Positions 51,401-63,576 are shown, counted from the first letter of the stretch. The stretch is 64,000 bases of DNA from Macrocystis pyrifera (GCA_031763025.1 JASSKH010000007.1:7579930-7643929); one strand, 5' to 3'. The notes: generated from the letters alone by a model not told the origin. A program made the numbers and translations.

Positions 51401-54400
51401 GCGGATGCCCGGGATGCCCGGGTTTAGCGACACCAGTCCAGAATCCAGTGTTCCGGCTAGGCGTCTCGACGATGGAGTCGCCCCAAATCCATGCCCCCAA
51501 CAAGCCGTGCCACCCACCCTATCCGGCAACAAGCGGGTAGCGGTCGGCGCGCCGGATGCCCGGACAGGAGGAGGAGCCGCTTGGCGGCCACTTCATGTCG
51601 GCGCCATCGCCGTAACATGGGTTCTGGTGTGAACTCTACCTACCACAGCAGCAGCAGCAGCAGCCACGTCCTCTAGCCCATGTGATGTACATACGTGCTT
51701 GACTTGCTGGAGGATGACGTGGTCTGTCACCTAATTAATCAGACTCTTCATAATACACCCTAGTTTTATATCTCAGGTGCTTCTGGCAAAAAAGGCGATA
51801 TTGAGTTTTATATCGAGGGATTTGCCAATACGGAAATCGCGATATTGAATTTGACGTAAAGATTCGAAATATCGCCCTCTCTTGAGTTTTATATATGTCT
51901 ATAGAGTGTGGAGCGCACGCTCTCATCTCTGAATCTCTTGGCATCGAGTCGAGTCTCAGCCTCCTCCTCCTCTACATTCTACGCCCATCACGCAAATCTG
52001 CGACCGGCAGCCGTCCAGGCCGTCGGCGTAGTCCCTTGTATGTACTGACAAAACGTATCGTTTAGTCTGAGCGTTCTCTTATTTCTGCAGCAATCGTTTT
52101 GATCTCTCTCTTCCAGCATGTATTTCGAGCTGTCTCGCTGCAGCTGCGTGCAGCACGTATGGCGTAGCGCCCTCCCAGGTATTGGCATACACATATGCGA
52201 CGCTGCGGCGCAGGACAAGTATAACACAACGAAAGGTGCCGCAAGCCCATATTGCTTCAGGGCCGTGTCGGCGCCGTGTTGTGTTGTCGCGTCTTGTGGG
52301 GGGGGGGTACGCAGCCGCCGCTTTGAACGACCCCTGTACTCTTTCTACTTTCTGCTATTAATGGTACTGCTGTGGGTTTGTGCACCGCAGTTTATACTTT
52401 TTTTCCCGCGATAACGTTTTGACCGGTCAAACCTCGAATACTTTTTCCGCGGCAACACCCGTTCAACCCTTGTACCCTTGTAGTCCTGCAGCCTTGTTCT
52501 GTGGACAACTATTACGGAGGACCATAGTAAATAGGACCTACGGTACACACAAAAAACTATACCTTTCCCTATTTTTACTAACAAAATTTGGTCCCATTTA
52601 CTGTGGTCCCCCGTAGTACCTAGAAATTGAGTGGTCTGTCCCCGAAACGGGACCACAGTCCTAAAAGAGTTCAAGCAACCTTGTACGAGGTGCATGTCGT
52701 GTAGGACGCAAGAATAACCAACCCCCTTGGGGCTAATTTCCAATTTCGCTTTTTATCGACAACGCCGAGCGATGCGTCCAATATGAAAACGTCTTCGACG
52801 GGCTCTTTCCAAAGCAAACCATTTTCCGTTGTGAGTGCCGCCTTGTGTAGGTTGCGATAAAATCGGCTCTGAAAATCACCTCCGGGGGGTGCGTGTTACG
52901 GTTTTTTTTTTTCTGCGTCCTGTACGGTATGGGCCATTTTAGCAAACCTGCGGATCAGCGTAACTTGCGACGGTCGGCAGATGGTGTTTGGAAGTCTAAA
53001 CGTACTGCTCTTGTTCTGCCTCTCGGCACGGGAGGGACGTTGGTCAACCGGTAGCAGGAGGTAGATAAGCTCTTCCCATAAACACGGATAGAACAGGAAC
53101 GGTCAATGGGAGCAGTTGGGAAAACGAGACGAGCAAAGTGGGAGGGGTCGCCCCCGCCCCCATCCACAGATCATTCCCAGTGCATCCATCATCTGCACAT
53201 CTTTCAGGGCAGATCATTTTCTAAACTGTATGATCTATTGTAGCTCATGTTGCCGGGGTGGGAGCCGTATACTTGCATCATCTATAGCGCACGTTTCCTG
53301 TGTTGGATCTGTTTTACAGTAGATGCAGGTAGACAGATCCTGCACAACCTCTCACAACGGCAGATGAGGAACTAGATGATCTACTGGCGTGTAGCTGTTG
53401 GACCGGACGCCTTTTTCGGTTTTTGCTGGAAGTGTTGTAAGAAACGGATGGACGGACCGGAAACGGACGTGGCTCTTGTTGTGTTTCTTCCTGTTGTTTC
53501 GTCTTGTGTCTTTCTTTTTTTGTTTGTTCTCGTTCCATCTTTTTTTTTTTTTTTGTCTGCGTGGTGTTAAAACCTTAGTTCGCACGAACAGAATTACTCC
53601 AAGAATACCTACTGAACCACCCTGAACGTCACAAAATTCGACCGTTTCGCGTTTTTTACGGAGTCGGGACCACTACATTTTTATCACGTTCCAAGTAAGT
53701 AAGTGCCTGTTCTTCTTCTTCGAGTGGTTTTGCTCTTGCGAGCGGAGGCTTTTCTGCCGATCCCGTACAAACGCGAAACCGCCGAATTTCATGACGCTCG
53801 TCATGCCTGAGCAGTTCTTCTCCTTTTCCGGGTCTAATTTGCTCGTACGAACTGAAACTTACTCGGCATTGAACCTCAGTTCGCGCGAGCAAAACCATTT
53901 GAAAAAGAAGAAGAAATATGTGCGCATGCCCTGATGAACGTGCCGAAGCTGTAGACCTTTTGACGAAGCCAGGCCTTTTCTAGTCGTTTGGAGTCGGCAG
54001 TAAAAAAAACTCGATCCGCTCCAACAAAACCAGGCAAAAACGAGAACAGAAGACGCGTCGCACGCATGCTAAACGCGCGATTCACTCTTGTTTTAGTTTC
54101 CCGGTCCCGTAAACGCGAACGCAAAACGGTAGAATTTTGTCCTGTTCGGCGAGCATGCGCCGGTGTTTTTCTTCTCATTTTTTTCGTTCCGTTTGTGTCT
54201 CCGTTGCAGGCTGGTGCCGATGAAATCAGATCGTTATCGCGTTTTTTTTTTTACTGGATCGGAGGTATTTATTTTATTTATTTTTCGCGTCGTGGCTGGG
54301 ACTGAGGCTGTTGCTGTTAGGCCGTGTGAGGAAGCCAAGCCCCCCCGGAGTCACAACCGGTTGACTTTCATCAGTCGCAGCGGTCTGCGGAGCCTGCGCT

Positions 54401-56951
54401 ATGTAAATTGACACGCGGCACAAAAATCTGAACGTGCGAGTGTGGTGAGCTTAAGCTTGATTTTTTTACCAATCCGCCGGAAGATAAAATAAAAAGAAAA
54501 AAAATGAAGAAAAAAAAAATACAGGCGCAACCGCTCTGTCCTGAATAAAACCGAAGGGTCTTTTGAATTAAACATTTCGTGTAAAAACTGTCCTTATGTT
54601 GCGGGTCAGAGTAGTGCTCTATAGAGCTTGACGTGTACGATATATTGTCGGAGGCGTTCTTAACCAGGACTGTTCACGGGTCAGGTAAAACCTCGCGGGT
54701 CGGGTCGGGTCAGGTCTGCCTTACCCAACCCGTGATATTCTGAAAAGCTCCTGACCTGATTCGACCCGACCCGACCGGACCCGTGAGAGTTTGAATACCT
54801 CCTGAACCCGACCCACGGGTCGGGTCATGACCCGTGGGGAGCCCTGAAAATACGTGCCTGGAAATAACGTATCACCTTAATGAGGCATTCGCATCGTTGG
54901 CAACAGCATATCCCGTGCCTTGTGCTTGTCCCGTGTCTTGGTGCGTTTGCCGCCCCATGTCGGTTGGCTGATTAACTCAATCACCACTGGAAACAAGGTC
55001 GTCAAGTGAAGCCTTTTCAAATTTTAGTTAAAAGGTTTTCTGGGCCTGTTTTTATTATTGATAGTATGTACCCAAGGGGTGTATCGAATCAAAAAACATT
55101 TTTTCTTCAGAAATTGAAAAAAAAAAAATCTTCAAAACTTGTTTTTTTTTGGTTGTGCTGGAAAAAAAAAAAAAATCCTGAACTATTTCCAAGAGGTTGG
55201 TCGTCCCCAGCAGCGTGGGTGCACTTACAGTAGTCCCAAACAAAATGGTGGATGAAATCATGTGTTATCCTCGTGTCGTGGTGCTGCTCCGTTCGTTGTC
55301 CTTGCATCACTGTCTTGGTATCCCTGTTTCCCCCTCTATTGTTGTGGAGGCGTTACTATTTGTTAGGCTATACATGTACCGTAACACCACCGCTCCACCT
55401 GTCCGTCCGTTCAGGGGTACGCGGACTCCAAGCGCTGGTGGACCCGGGGATGGTCCACGGGGTGGACCCGGTCTGGTTACACCAGGTCTTCACAGGTGAG
55501 AGGCCAGACTTGACGGCTTACGTAGCCGGATTTTGGACAAACATGCTGCTTCGAACTGTATTTTCTGCGTCTATTCTTCAGTGGTGGCTCGAATCGTGCT
55601 TTTTTGTAGTGAAAGTCTGCTGTAATTGAAGTCAGTTGGCGTGCTTCCGCCACCTAGTTGGCTTACTTCTCCACCCATCCACGTATTTGCTGGTTGGCGA
55701 CGTTGAAGCCGGTCACCGGTCACGTAGAGAACGTTGGGTTCGCACGGTGGTCGATTGTTCCTCAGCGCTCGTATAGTTTTTTTTCTCGACAACGGTAACA
55801 TGGGTGCTGTCTAAAAGTCGAACGTTGTTCGTATGTTCGGAAGGCTCTCTCGATCTCTCGCTCGAGCAGATTCTTTTCCGAAAACACGCTTACTTGTTTC
55901 GGTGTTGGCAACCTTAACCTTCCCCGTCCTGGAACAGTCGAGCGCTGAGAAGCGATCGCCCGCATGCAGACGGGTATTTTCGGAAGTTGGTCTTGAATTA
56001 GACTTATTGTTAGTCAAACTCACAGCCGCCCTTATCGTAGTCCTTACCAGGTACCTGGTATAAGCTAAGCCTTTTAGGGCTGCAGTCCCGTTTTGGGGAC
56101 TAACCACTCAGAATCTGAGTGGTGTGTGTCCAAAACGGGACTGCAGTACTAAAGGGGTTAAACTTCCTATGTAGCAGTTTCACAGATAGGACTGGTGATG
56201 ATCTACAGATAAATCACACAGATCGTCTACGTAGATCCTCACCCGCCGTATCGAGAGAGGTCTTGCGGGATAGGTAGGGCGCAGACCCAAACTCAGGAAA
56301 AAACTGTCCCCTCTTAGTTCATGCGGGTTTTACGGCTCTCCTTCCCGGCAACATCGAGAGCTACTCAACGCACTCGTAGATCCCAATATACAGACCAGGA
56401 GGAGAAATGTTATCAGCACTAAAGTATGTACATCATGAAGTGGGAATCGACGAACTGTCCGACGATCTGACTAAATATATATATATATGCTGTTGTTTTG
56501 AACCAACCTGGGATATCTCTTTTGTCATGTGGCTGCCAGGAATTGCCGATGCCTCTGACGCGGTGATGGACGGAGGAGGGGCCGCGGCCGCGGTGGTGGA
56601 GCAGTCCAAGGGGGGTCTGTTCGGGACCGGGTTGAGTCTCAACCCCGTGGAGTTTCTCACCGCCGCGACGGAGACCGCGATCACGGGGCTGCACGATGTG
56701 TTGCAGAGCCTCGGCGTGCCCTCGGCGTACGGCATCTCCATCATTTTTTTCACGCTGTTCGTGAAGGGGGTCACCTTCCCCCTGACGTACCAGCAGCTCT
56801 CGAGCACGACCAAGATGCAAACGCTCGGACCTAAGGTGCGACCACCCACTCTCTTTGGGTTGGTCGGTCGGTCGGTCGGTCGGTCGGTCGGTTGGTTGGT
56901 TGGTTAGTTGGTTGGGTGGAGTCCTCTCCATTTTTTTTTTCTCGGCGAGGA

Positions 56952-56990
<39 letters not shown>

Positions 56991-59900
56991 CGGGGGGTGT
57001 GACTGGCGTTGCTGGGGAGGGGGGGGGGACGCTGGCGATGGGTGAGCGGGACTCGGAGGAGGGGGTGGGGTGGTGGTTAGCAGGGCCAGGAGGGGGTGTA
57101 CTCATTATCGTGCATGTGCGTAGTCGTACGACCATAGACCCTCGCATCCCTACAATGCCGGGACTGAGCATGTCGGGTTTTAGTCGATCAGGCAGGCATT
57201 TTCTTGCTTGCACCAAGGGCGAGGTGGCGAGTAGCCAGGGGGGGGGGAGTCAGAGGCAGGGTAGGGAACTTGAAAGACATCCGCGAGGGAGGGAGGAATT
57301 CCTTTCACCCTACTTGTGTGGTGTTCCTGTTTAGTTTATTGCTACAAGTACCGTCCCCGCGGGCTACTACGCTAAGCGCTCTTGGTCTGCCTCTCCCCGC
57401 TTGTCGTCGGTTCGGGGTTAAGTTTTGTTCTCAAGAGTCCCTCCCGCGTATGGTTGGTCTGACAGTCCCGCCCGCGCGCGGTCGATCTCAATCTCACCTT
57501 TTTGTTCACGAGTTTGGCGTAAGGTTCGATAAACAAATGCTGATGGTCTTATACCAGCTGGTCATTTACGTGTCCATTCGGAGAAGTAGCTCAGGAAGCG
57601 GTCGGGGTTAGCGTTAGGTTTTACAGGCCAAGGACATGTTAAGTATGTACCGATTTTTTCCTTCCGCTGGTCGTTATCCCTTTCGTTTTGGGGCTGTGTA
57701 GACTTGGAAACTTCAACAGCTGGTGGACCTTTCATTTTTTTCAGCCGCATAAAACGTCCTCGGAGTTTACATGGCGTCACCCGGTCACCCCACGTCCGAA
57801 TGCCGCCGAACGGGGAAATCTTGTACGTTTCAACCTTTTTTTCGAAGCTGGACCAAGGTCTATACAGCCCTTGGTTTCACAGTCCCGCGTCCTGATTGGT
57901 CGGCCTCACAGTCCTTTTTTTGTGGTTTGGTTTTGGTTGGTCAGACAGTCCCGCGTGTGGTCCGGGTGCGCGCGAACGTATATTGACGCCTGCTACAGGT
58001 GAAGGAGCTGCAGGCGCGGTACGCGAACAACCCCGAGGCGGCTAACCAGGCGGTCCAGCAGCTGTACCAGACGGAGAACGTCAACCCGCTGGCCGGCTGC
58101 CTGCCCGCCCTCGCTCAGATCCCGATCTTCATCTCCCTTTACCGGTGCGTTCAAGCAGTCGCTTTTTTTCCACGTACCAGCAGCGGCGGCAGTAGCGTCA
58201 GCGGTAAGTAGCAGTAGCAGCGGCGGCAGCAGTACCAAGCAGCAGCGGCAGGAACAGCAGTAGTAAGAGCAGCAGCGGCGGCGGCGGCGGTAGCGCTAGC
58301 AGTGAGTATTCTGAGAAAATACTGCAAGGCATGCCTTATCGTTGATCCCCGTTTTTGTTTTTTGTCAATACACTCAAGAGGACAGTGTATGTACCGGTAG
58401 ATAATATGCCAACGACGTTCGAGATCCCCGTTTTATGTGAAAATGATATACCAGGTATATATATATATGCGTGTAGATCCTCGATCTCACAGCTGGTATT
58501 TTTTGTTTCATAAATATGTATAGAGAGAGAGCTCTCCTTGTGCGAAGAGTCTAAAAACATTGGCAAAAGTACGAAAATTTGACAAATACTGTATACATAC
58601 GTATACATACATGCGTGTAGATCCTCGAGTGAAGAGTCTAAGAAAACTGTGCGATACTGCTGTAGGTGCTCCCGCCCTTCTACGGCAGCACACGTCTTTC
58701 GTCACGTACCCGGTATACTAATTAACTTGACGTTATCGCAGTATTTTTTTCACGCCAGTATATATGTGTAGGTACATGTAGTGTGTAGTTGTCGCGCCCT
58801 TTTCTCATGCTAGGGATATAAATATATATTATGTTACTGGTACATACTCCAACAGCACATGAAACCAAAAAGATGCGACATTTCAGAGGTACGTACGTAC
58901 TAAATAAGGGCTCTCGTACTGAATCCAGGGAAATCGTCTTATCTACTCCCGCCGGAAAAAAAACTTTGAGCGCCCTGCCACGAGCTTCAGAGTGCACAGA
59001 TCCCGCCGAGACCTAGACCAATGTGTCCGGCCGGGTTTCCCGTGTCGAAGTACTTGCTGTTTTGCCGAAAAGTGCTCGTGCGAAGAGAAAAGTTGGCAAA
59101 AGTACGAAAATTTGATAAACATACGTATACATATATCATGTTATATATATTATGTACTATGTATGTTATATATTATATATCATACTATATTATATTATAT
59201 TATATTATATGTATTACAAGGTCCGTGCCTAGGGGAGTGGCGCAAAAACGAATTGAAGAACGATACGGATGATCCAAAATATTACGACGTTATGGACCAT
59301 GTGCACATCACTGCTGTACGTATCACACGTAAATGTACCACTCTGTACCGAAGTATAAGAACCGTTTGGTTTAATAATTTATGTAAAACCGGTTCTTATA
59401 TTATGGGACAGAGTGGCAAATTTATCTCTACGTCGCGAAAAACGTCTGTTCCCTCGCCTTGCATGCAGTCTGTTTTTGTCTGTCTATCTACACTGTATTT
59501 TGTTGTGGAACGTATTGATGGTGGTTATCAGAACCTAATAGAGTGTGTAAACTTCGGGGAGAACATGATTTTTGGGTCCGATCGTGGGGTCTTATTACCA
59601 TGCCTCCTCGCAATAAGGCACCCACGAGGCAGTTAAATAGCAGTACTCCCACCGCTCTATCTGTGGAAGCGGCCACACCGGAAAATAAGTCAACTCGTTG
59701 AAGCTGTCGTCCGTATGCGAGAAAGTCCGCCTCACGAGCGGTTCTTGGCAGATAGGATGCAGCTAGCTCACCCTTCATGCGACTGCTCGCCCTTCGGGAC
59801 TCCTCACATTTGGCTTCGCAAAGCTTTTGGTGCAAGCACATCGATGTCCGCCTGGTCGGTGGAAACGCGGTGTTCTGCTCCGTCCCGGCATTGTAGGGAT

Positions 59901-62557
59901 GCGAGGGTCCATCTATGGCCGGCCATACGACTACTACGGCCATGCATAACATCGAGTACACCCGCACCCCCTCCGGCGATGATGCTGTACGTACGCCTCG
60001 TGAATCGGCCAGGTCGCTGTTGAACCTGGCGAAGGAAAACAAGCTGACGGAGAGCTTCCTATGGATACCCAGCCTCGAGGGGCCCACGTTCGACTCTCCG
60101 CCCACGGAGATGATGAGCTGGATCAAGGAGTGGACGGGTGAGGAAACGGGCGAAAGAACCCCGCCGAGCCATGCCGTGCTATCAATCATGTATACTCGCA
60201 CAGAAGATTACATACGTAGATACAGCGTCGGTACCTTTTTCGTTTTGGGCCCCCAAGTGTTTTTGACGGGTGGTCGGGCGCTACTCGGCTGAGGACCTTA
60301 CCTGCCCACAGCTCGGACAGACAGATCATGATCTATCTATCTACATATGAAGAAGATGTGCAAGATCTGTATAGTATTACGGGGAACCATAGTTCATGAT
60401 CTATCTATCTATCTACATAAAGATCATCTAGTTCCTCACTTGCCGCTGTGAAGATGTGGACGATCTGTCTAGTATTACGGGAGACCATAGAAAATAGGAC
60501 CTATGGTATAGACAAAAACCTATATATTTACCTTTTTTTACTAACAATGTTTGGTCCTATTTACTATGGCCCCCCGTAATAGTACACATCCAGGCCGGGA
60601 AACATGCGCTACTTGTTGTAGACCTTGAGTGCGGTTTGTACGGTTTCCACCCGGCAACATGAGCTGCTGCTGTACCAGGTACCAGGTAGATCATACGCGA
60701 TCGGGAATATATGATATATCTGCTTTGAAAGATCTATCTAGGTCACCGTCACGTGGGAATGATCTGTGTCTGACCTGTCCTATCTTTTTTTACGAAAGCA
60801 GCATAACGACAGCCAGCCAGCCGTCCGACGTAGAATGCGAACTAACTGAAGGTTTTTCACCCTATAACCCGCAATGGAAACGCCACCATTATCTGCGGGG
60901 ACACCAAGAAAGGCAAATGAATGATGATGCCCTATCGGCGAATTTCTCTAGTTTATGTACATGAGATTTTTTTAACCGGTCTTTTATAGATTTGCCGCCC
61001 CAATATATAGATATATATATATATTTAAATGTAATCCCGTTTTGGTGCTTCTAACCTCCTCACCACTAATATGTATGTATATATGTACCTTTCCTGTCCT
61101 TCTTTCTCTCTGCTCCCCTTCGTTTGTTTTTCTGGTCGACATTTTTGTGGGGTGTCTGGCTCCTTCCTCAGCCCCTTCCCGCGTCTGCTTTTCCTCTCTT
61201 TTGTGCAGCGTTTTCTATGTTTGTCGGCGTTTTTTTTGGCGTAGGTATCGCTCCTCCTTGCCATGTCTGCCCCCTTCTTCGTTTTGTTTTTTTGTTTTGT
61301 TTGACGTCTCGCTGCCATTCCCCGTTTGTCTGCCTGCCTTGCCCTGCCCCCCCCCCCCCCCCTGTTTTTTTTTGTCCACCTTTTTTTTTTTTTTTTGCGT
61401 CTTGCTCCCCGCCCTCCCGTGTTACCACGCGCTCTCTCGCGCGCGTCTCTGCTCCGTCCGGCGCTATGCATGGATTGGAATGGAACGGAACGGGTGACTC
61501 TGGTTGACGGCGGCGTTCATTCACGGGCTAATGTTTTCGTTGCTGTCACGATAAAAAAATATTTAAAGACGGTGCGCCGAAGCTGGGATGGCACGACACC
61601 ATCGCGTACCTTACGATCCCCGTGATCCTGATCGTGACGCAGTCCGTCTCCATGAAGATCATGCAGCCCGCCAAGGACCCCAGCGCGCCTGTCGACGAAT
61701 CGCAGCAGGCGTCTCAAAATGCAAGTTTTATTCAAGCGATTGATTGGTTACACACCGGCGGTTTCGTCGGTTGGTTGGTCGGTCCGTCCGTCGGTCGGTC
61801 GATCGGCCGGTCGGTTGGTCCGTCTGTACGTCCGTGGTTGATTGGTTGGTTGGTCTGTCCGTAGGTTGGTTGGCTGGTTTTCCGCTGGTCTGTTGGTCGG
61901 TCGGTCGGTAGGTTGGTCGGGGTCCGTCGGTTGACTGGTTGGTTGGTCCGGTGTATTGGTCGGTCCGTGGGCTGGTTGGTTTGTCGATCGATCGATCGGT
62001 CGGTTGGTTGGTCCCTTGATCGTTATGTTGGTTGATCTGTCGGTCTGTTGGTTGGTAAGTCGGTCGGTTGGTTGGTGCGTCAGTCGGTTGGTCCGTCCGT
62101 CAGTTAGAGGGTTGGTTGGCCGAGATAGGCGCTGTCAAGGGGGGAAGGAGGGGGTGTACTCGATATACACCGTTCATGCCCGTAGTCGTTTGACCATAGA
62201 CCCTCAGGAGGGAGAGCCGTCGGAGCCTGCCATCAAACAGTTACGCTTTTCGTCGAACACCTCCTTGCAGTGTTAGAAGCATCCCTCCCTTATCTTGCGG
62301 AAACCCGTCGCGTGCGCAACTTTCGTCTGTGGGGACGGACGGTGCTCTCTCGTGCGCGCCTCTCTCACCCTGCCGTTTTGACTGGGCATCCTCCCGCTCT
62401 TCGATGGTAGACGCAAGCATGCGCTCACGGACCCCGGGTTTATACACCTAGCGTTGTGCTTCTTTGGCTTCTTCAGCTATGCATAACATGCATATGCGCA
62501 AAAGGCATATTGAAATTTTTCGACGAGAGTTTAGTGTTCACCCTCTATTGCTGCCCC

Positions 62558-62595
<38 letters not shown>

Positions 62596-63576
62596 CTCTC
62601 CGTGCTCCGTCTCGAAAGGGATGCGTGGTCAATGGCCAAATACATGACTAAGGCCAGCAACAACTGAGTACGCCCCCCCCCCCCTCCCTCCGCCTCCCCC
62701 TTCGCCTCCCTCGGTTTGTTCAACATGATCGACGTCAACCCAGGTTCTCAAGTTTTTGCCCCTGATGATCGGCTGGTTCTCCCTGAGCGTTCCTTCGGCT
62801 CTCGGGCTCTACTGGATCCTCAACAACTTCATCTCCACCGCGACCTCTGTGTTCATCCGCAACCAGGTGTGTGTGTAGGCGGGGGGCGGGAGGGGGGAGG
62901 GGACGAGGGGGGGTTCTCGTCGCGTCATGAAGGGTGGTATTATTATGACCGTAGACCCTCGCATCCCTACAATGCCGGGACGGAGCACGTCGGGTTTTTG
63001 CACCGACCAGGCAGGCATTGCTTACTTGCACCAGTGGCGGAGGGGGAGCGGGGGGGTGGGCGGCAGGTCGTTTTCTGTTGCGCGGCAACGCTCGCGCGTT
63101 GTTTGCGTAGCTTGCGTAACGCAGTGAGAGCGGCCGCCAGACGTTCTTGTTATGCCGTACGAGTATTTATCTCCTGAATGTTAGTGCCAATTCACCCATT
63201 CTCGTTCTACAAACACAATGTTGTATCCACGGGTCGGGTCGGGTCCGGTCGGATCCTTTCCTGGGACTCAAGAAATAAAAAAAATGGTTTGTCCTGGACT
63301 GTCGTATGACACTCGTATGTATTCCCCCCCCCCCCCCGAATACCCTTGCATTGTCGGGGGCGGGGGGGAGGGGAGAGGCGTTTTTTTTTTTTTTTTTTCG
63401 AATATTGGTGACTTTCTCTCGCCTTTTTTCGTTTCGTTTCGTTTCGTTTGGTTTCTTAAGATCGCGACCGAGACCGGCGACCCGAACGCGAAGGCGCCTA
63501 AGATCACCTTGCCGTTTATGGAGGAGGAGCCCGAGGTGGTGACGATGCCCATCCCCCGAGATGCGCTTGCGGACAG
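48482..63576 (+). CDS. ALB3: ALB3 thylakoid membrane insertase (YidC/Oxa1 family), 3' end beyond window
   Basis: Inserts light-harvesting and other proteins into the thylakoid membrane, working with the chloroplast SRP route. Exons: 48482-48523 (or -48542), 48788 (or 48798)-48949, 49128-49190, 55415-55495, 56540-56835, 57999-58144, 60012-60137, 61569-61720, 62744-62866, 63461-63576, continuing past the edge with two bases of a codon. Junction phases agree except 48949/49128. Diagnostic blocks: 'YGISIIFFTLFVKGVTFPLT' (TM1), 'NPLAGCLPALAQIPIFISLY', 'LTESFLWIPSLEGPT', 'LGWHDTIAYLTIPVILIV', 'FLPLMIGWFSLSVPSALGLY'. The N-terminus is bipartite: hydrophobic signal 'LTSLVAACAM', then 'TVSAFVAPSG', the heterokont ER-to-plastid cleavage motif, then a Ser/Arg-rich transit stretch. 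The 61720 donor is GC (AAT|GCAAGT), forced by phase and homology. The 6.2 kb intron 49191-55414 is packed with repeats. Confidence 0.92.
49546..49570. repeat. Poly-C tract in the long ALB3 intron
   Basis: A C run with a few G interruptions following 'ttacagcagcaga', in the third ALB3 intron. Confidence 0.75.
51171..51218. repeat. Perfect 22 bp hairpin
   Basis: Two exact 22-base arms (51171-51192 and 51197-51218, starting 'acacaaatatatgcttgggg') are separated by only TTTT. It lies in the 6.2 kb ALB3 intron. The flanks are AT-rich with several 'cgatat' motifs that recur near 51790-51890. Confidence 0.85.
52512..52617. mobile_element. Family A inverted-repeat element, copy 5 (reverse)
   Basis: 'ttacggaggaccatagtaaa' to its inverse, interior in reverse orientation ('ggtacacacaaaaaacta'). 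A half copy of family E (about 52618-52672, 'ccccgaaacgggaccacagt') abuts it, as at 12.2 kb. It is in the long ALB3 intron. Confidence 0.8.
53163..53390 (-). mobile_element. Family B element, uninterrupted copy
   Basis: Contains 'atgttgccggggtgggagcc', 'gtttcctgtgttggatctg', 'cagatcctgcacaacctctc' and 'gaggaactagatgatctact' in the same order as the family A-split copy at 23.9 kb. It lies in the long ALB3 intron. Confidence 0.6.
54675..54845. repeat. (CGGGT)n / (ACCCG)n inverted low-complexity block
   Basis: 'gggtcgggtcgggtcaggtc' is followed about 60 bp later by inverse 'cgacccgacccgaccgg' and a second pair around 'gacccacgggtcgggtcatg'. The whole block can fold on itself. A short related run occurs at 63231-63252. 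Confidence 0.7.
56069..56161. mobile_element. Family E inverted-repeat element, best copy
   Basis: The arms 'ctgcagtcccgttttgggg' and 'ccaaaacgggactgcagt' are nearly perfect inverses, and an internal stem 'accactcagaatctgagtgg' also pairs. It is 93 bp, without coding capacity, in an ALB3 intron. It follows a 'taccaggtacctggta' palindrome at 56045. Confidence 0.8.
56856..56912. repeat. (GGTC/GGTT)n microsatellite
   Basis: Tetranucleotide GGTC and GGTT units just after the TM1 exon of ALB3, followed by a G tract of about 33 bp near 56958-56990. Confidence 0.85.
57092..57230 (+). mobile_element. Family C dispersed element, short copy 5
   Basis: The G-tract-proximal ~135 bp only: 'gggtgtactcattatcgtgc', 'gaccatagaccctcgcatcc', 'caggcaggcattttcttgct'. 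It lies in an ALB3 intron. Confidence 0.7.
59338..59416. repeat. Inverted-repeat element with 27 bp arms
   Basis: The left arm 'ccactctgtaccgaagtata' and right arm 'tatattatgggacagagtgg' are near-perfect inverses around an AT-rich loop. Half-elements with the same phrase ('ctctgtcccgaattatataa') occur near 49767 and, inverted, near 54592. Confidence 0.7.
59630..59975 (-). mobile_element. Family C dispersed element, reverse copy 6
   Basis: It reads in reverse: 'ggaagcggccacaccggaaa', 'catcgatgtccgcctggtcg', 'tccgtcccggcattgtaggg', 'catgcataacatcgagtaca', ending at 'cccgcaccccctcc', the C-rich complement of the usual G run. It abuts exon 60012 of ALB3 (about 35 bp upstream). Confidence 0.75.
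60320..60775. mobile_element. Family B element(s) with nested family A
   Basis: Family B pieces ('agatcatctagttcctcact', 'cacccggcaacatgagctgc') flank a complete family A copy. A second, truncated family A end ('attacggggaaccatag', 60373-60390) sits next to another family B fragment, suggesting repeated nesting or rearrangement at the same place. Confidence 0.6.
60473..60583. mobile_element. Family A inverted-repeat element, copy 6 (nested, reverse)
   Basis: 'attacgggagaccatagaaa' to 'tttactatggccccccgtaa'. The bases AGT flank both ends, a possible 3 bp target duplication. It is inserted in family B. Confidence 0.8.
61763..62120. repeat. (GGTY)n minisatellite, about 350 bp
   Basis: Degenerate GGTC, GGTT and CGGT units throughout, in the GC-AG intron of ALB3. 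It translates to a Val-Gly-Trp-Leu pseudo-peptide in one frame, which is not a gene. Related to the shorter tract at 56856-56912. Confidence 0.85.
62143..62210 (+). mobile_element. Family C dispersed element, short copy 7
   Basis: 'gggggtgtactcgatatacac' and 'cgtagtcgtttgaccataga' only, about 65 bp. It starts at a G run and is truncated at the other side. Confidence 0.6.
62558..62592. repeat. Poly-C tract
   Basis: A C run of about 35 bp in the intron before ALB3 exon 62744. The following 60 bp ('cgaaagggatgcgtggtcaa', 'actaaggccagcaacaactgagtacgc') resembles the sequence beside the G tract near 28860-28930, suggesting a shared repeat there. Confidence 0.7.
62926..63050 (+). mobile_element. 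Family C dispersed element, short copy 8
   Basis: 'atgaccgtagaccctcgcat', 'ccgggacggagcacgtcggg', 'gaccaggcaggcattgctta'. It is truncated on both sides, between ALB3 exons 62744 and 63461. Confidence 0.65.

Noticed and set aside
61622..62276. Open frames with Val-Gly-Trp-Leu repeats
   Set aside because: They are translations of the GGTY minisatellite beyond the ALB3 splice donor; the ALB3 phase requires splicing at 61720.
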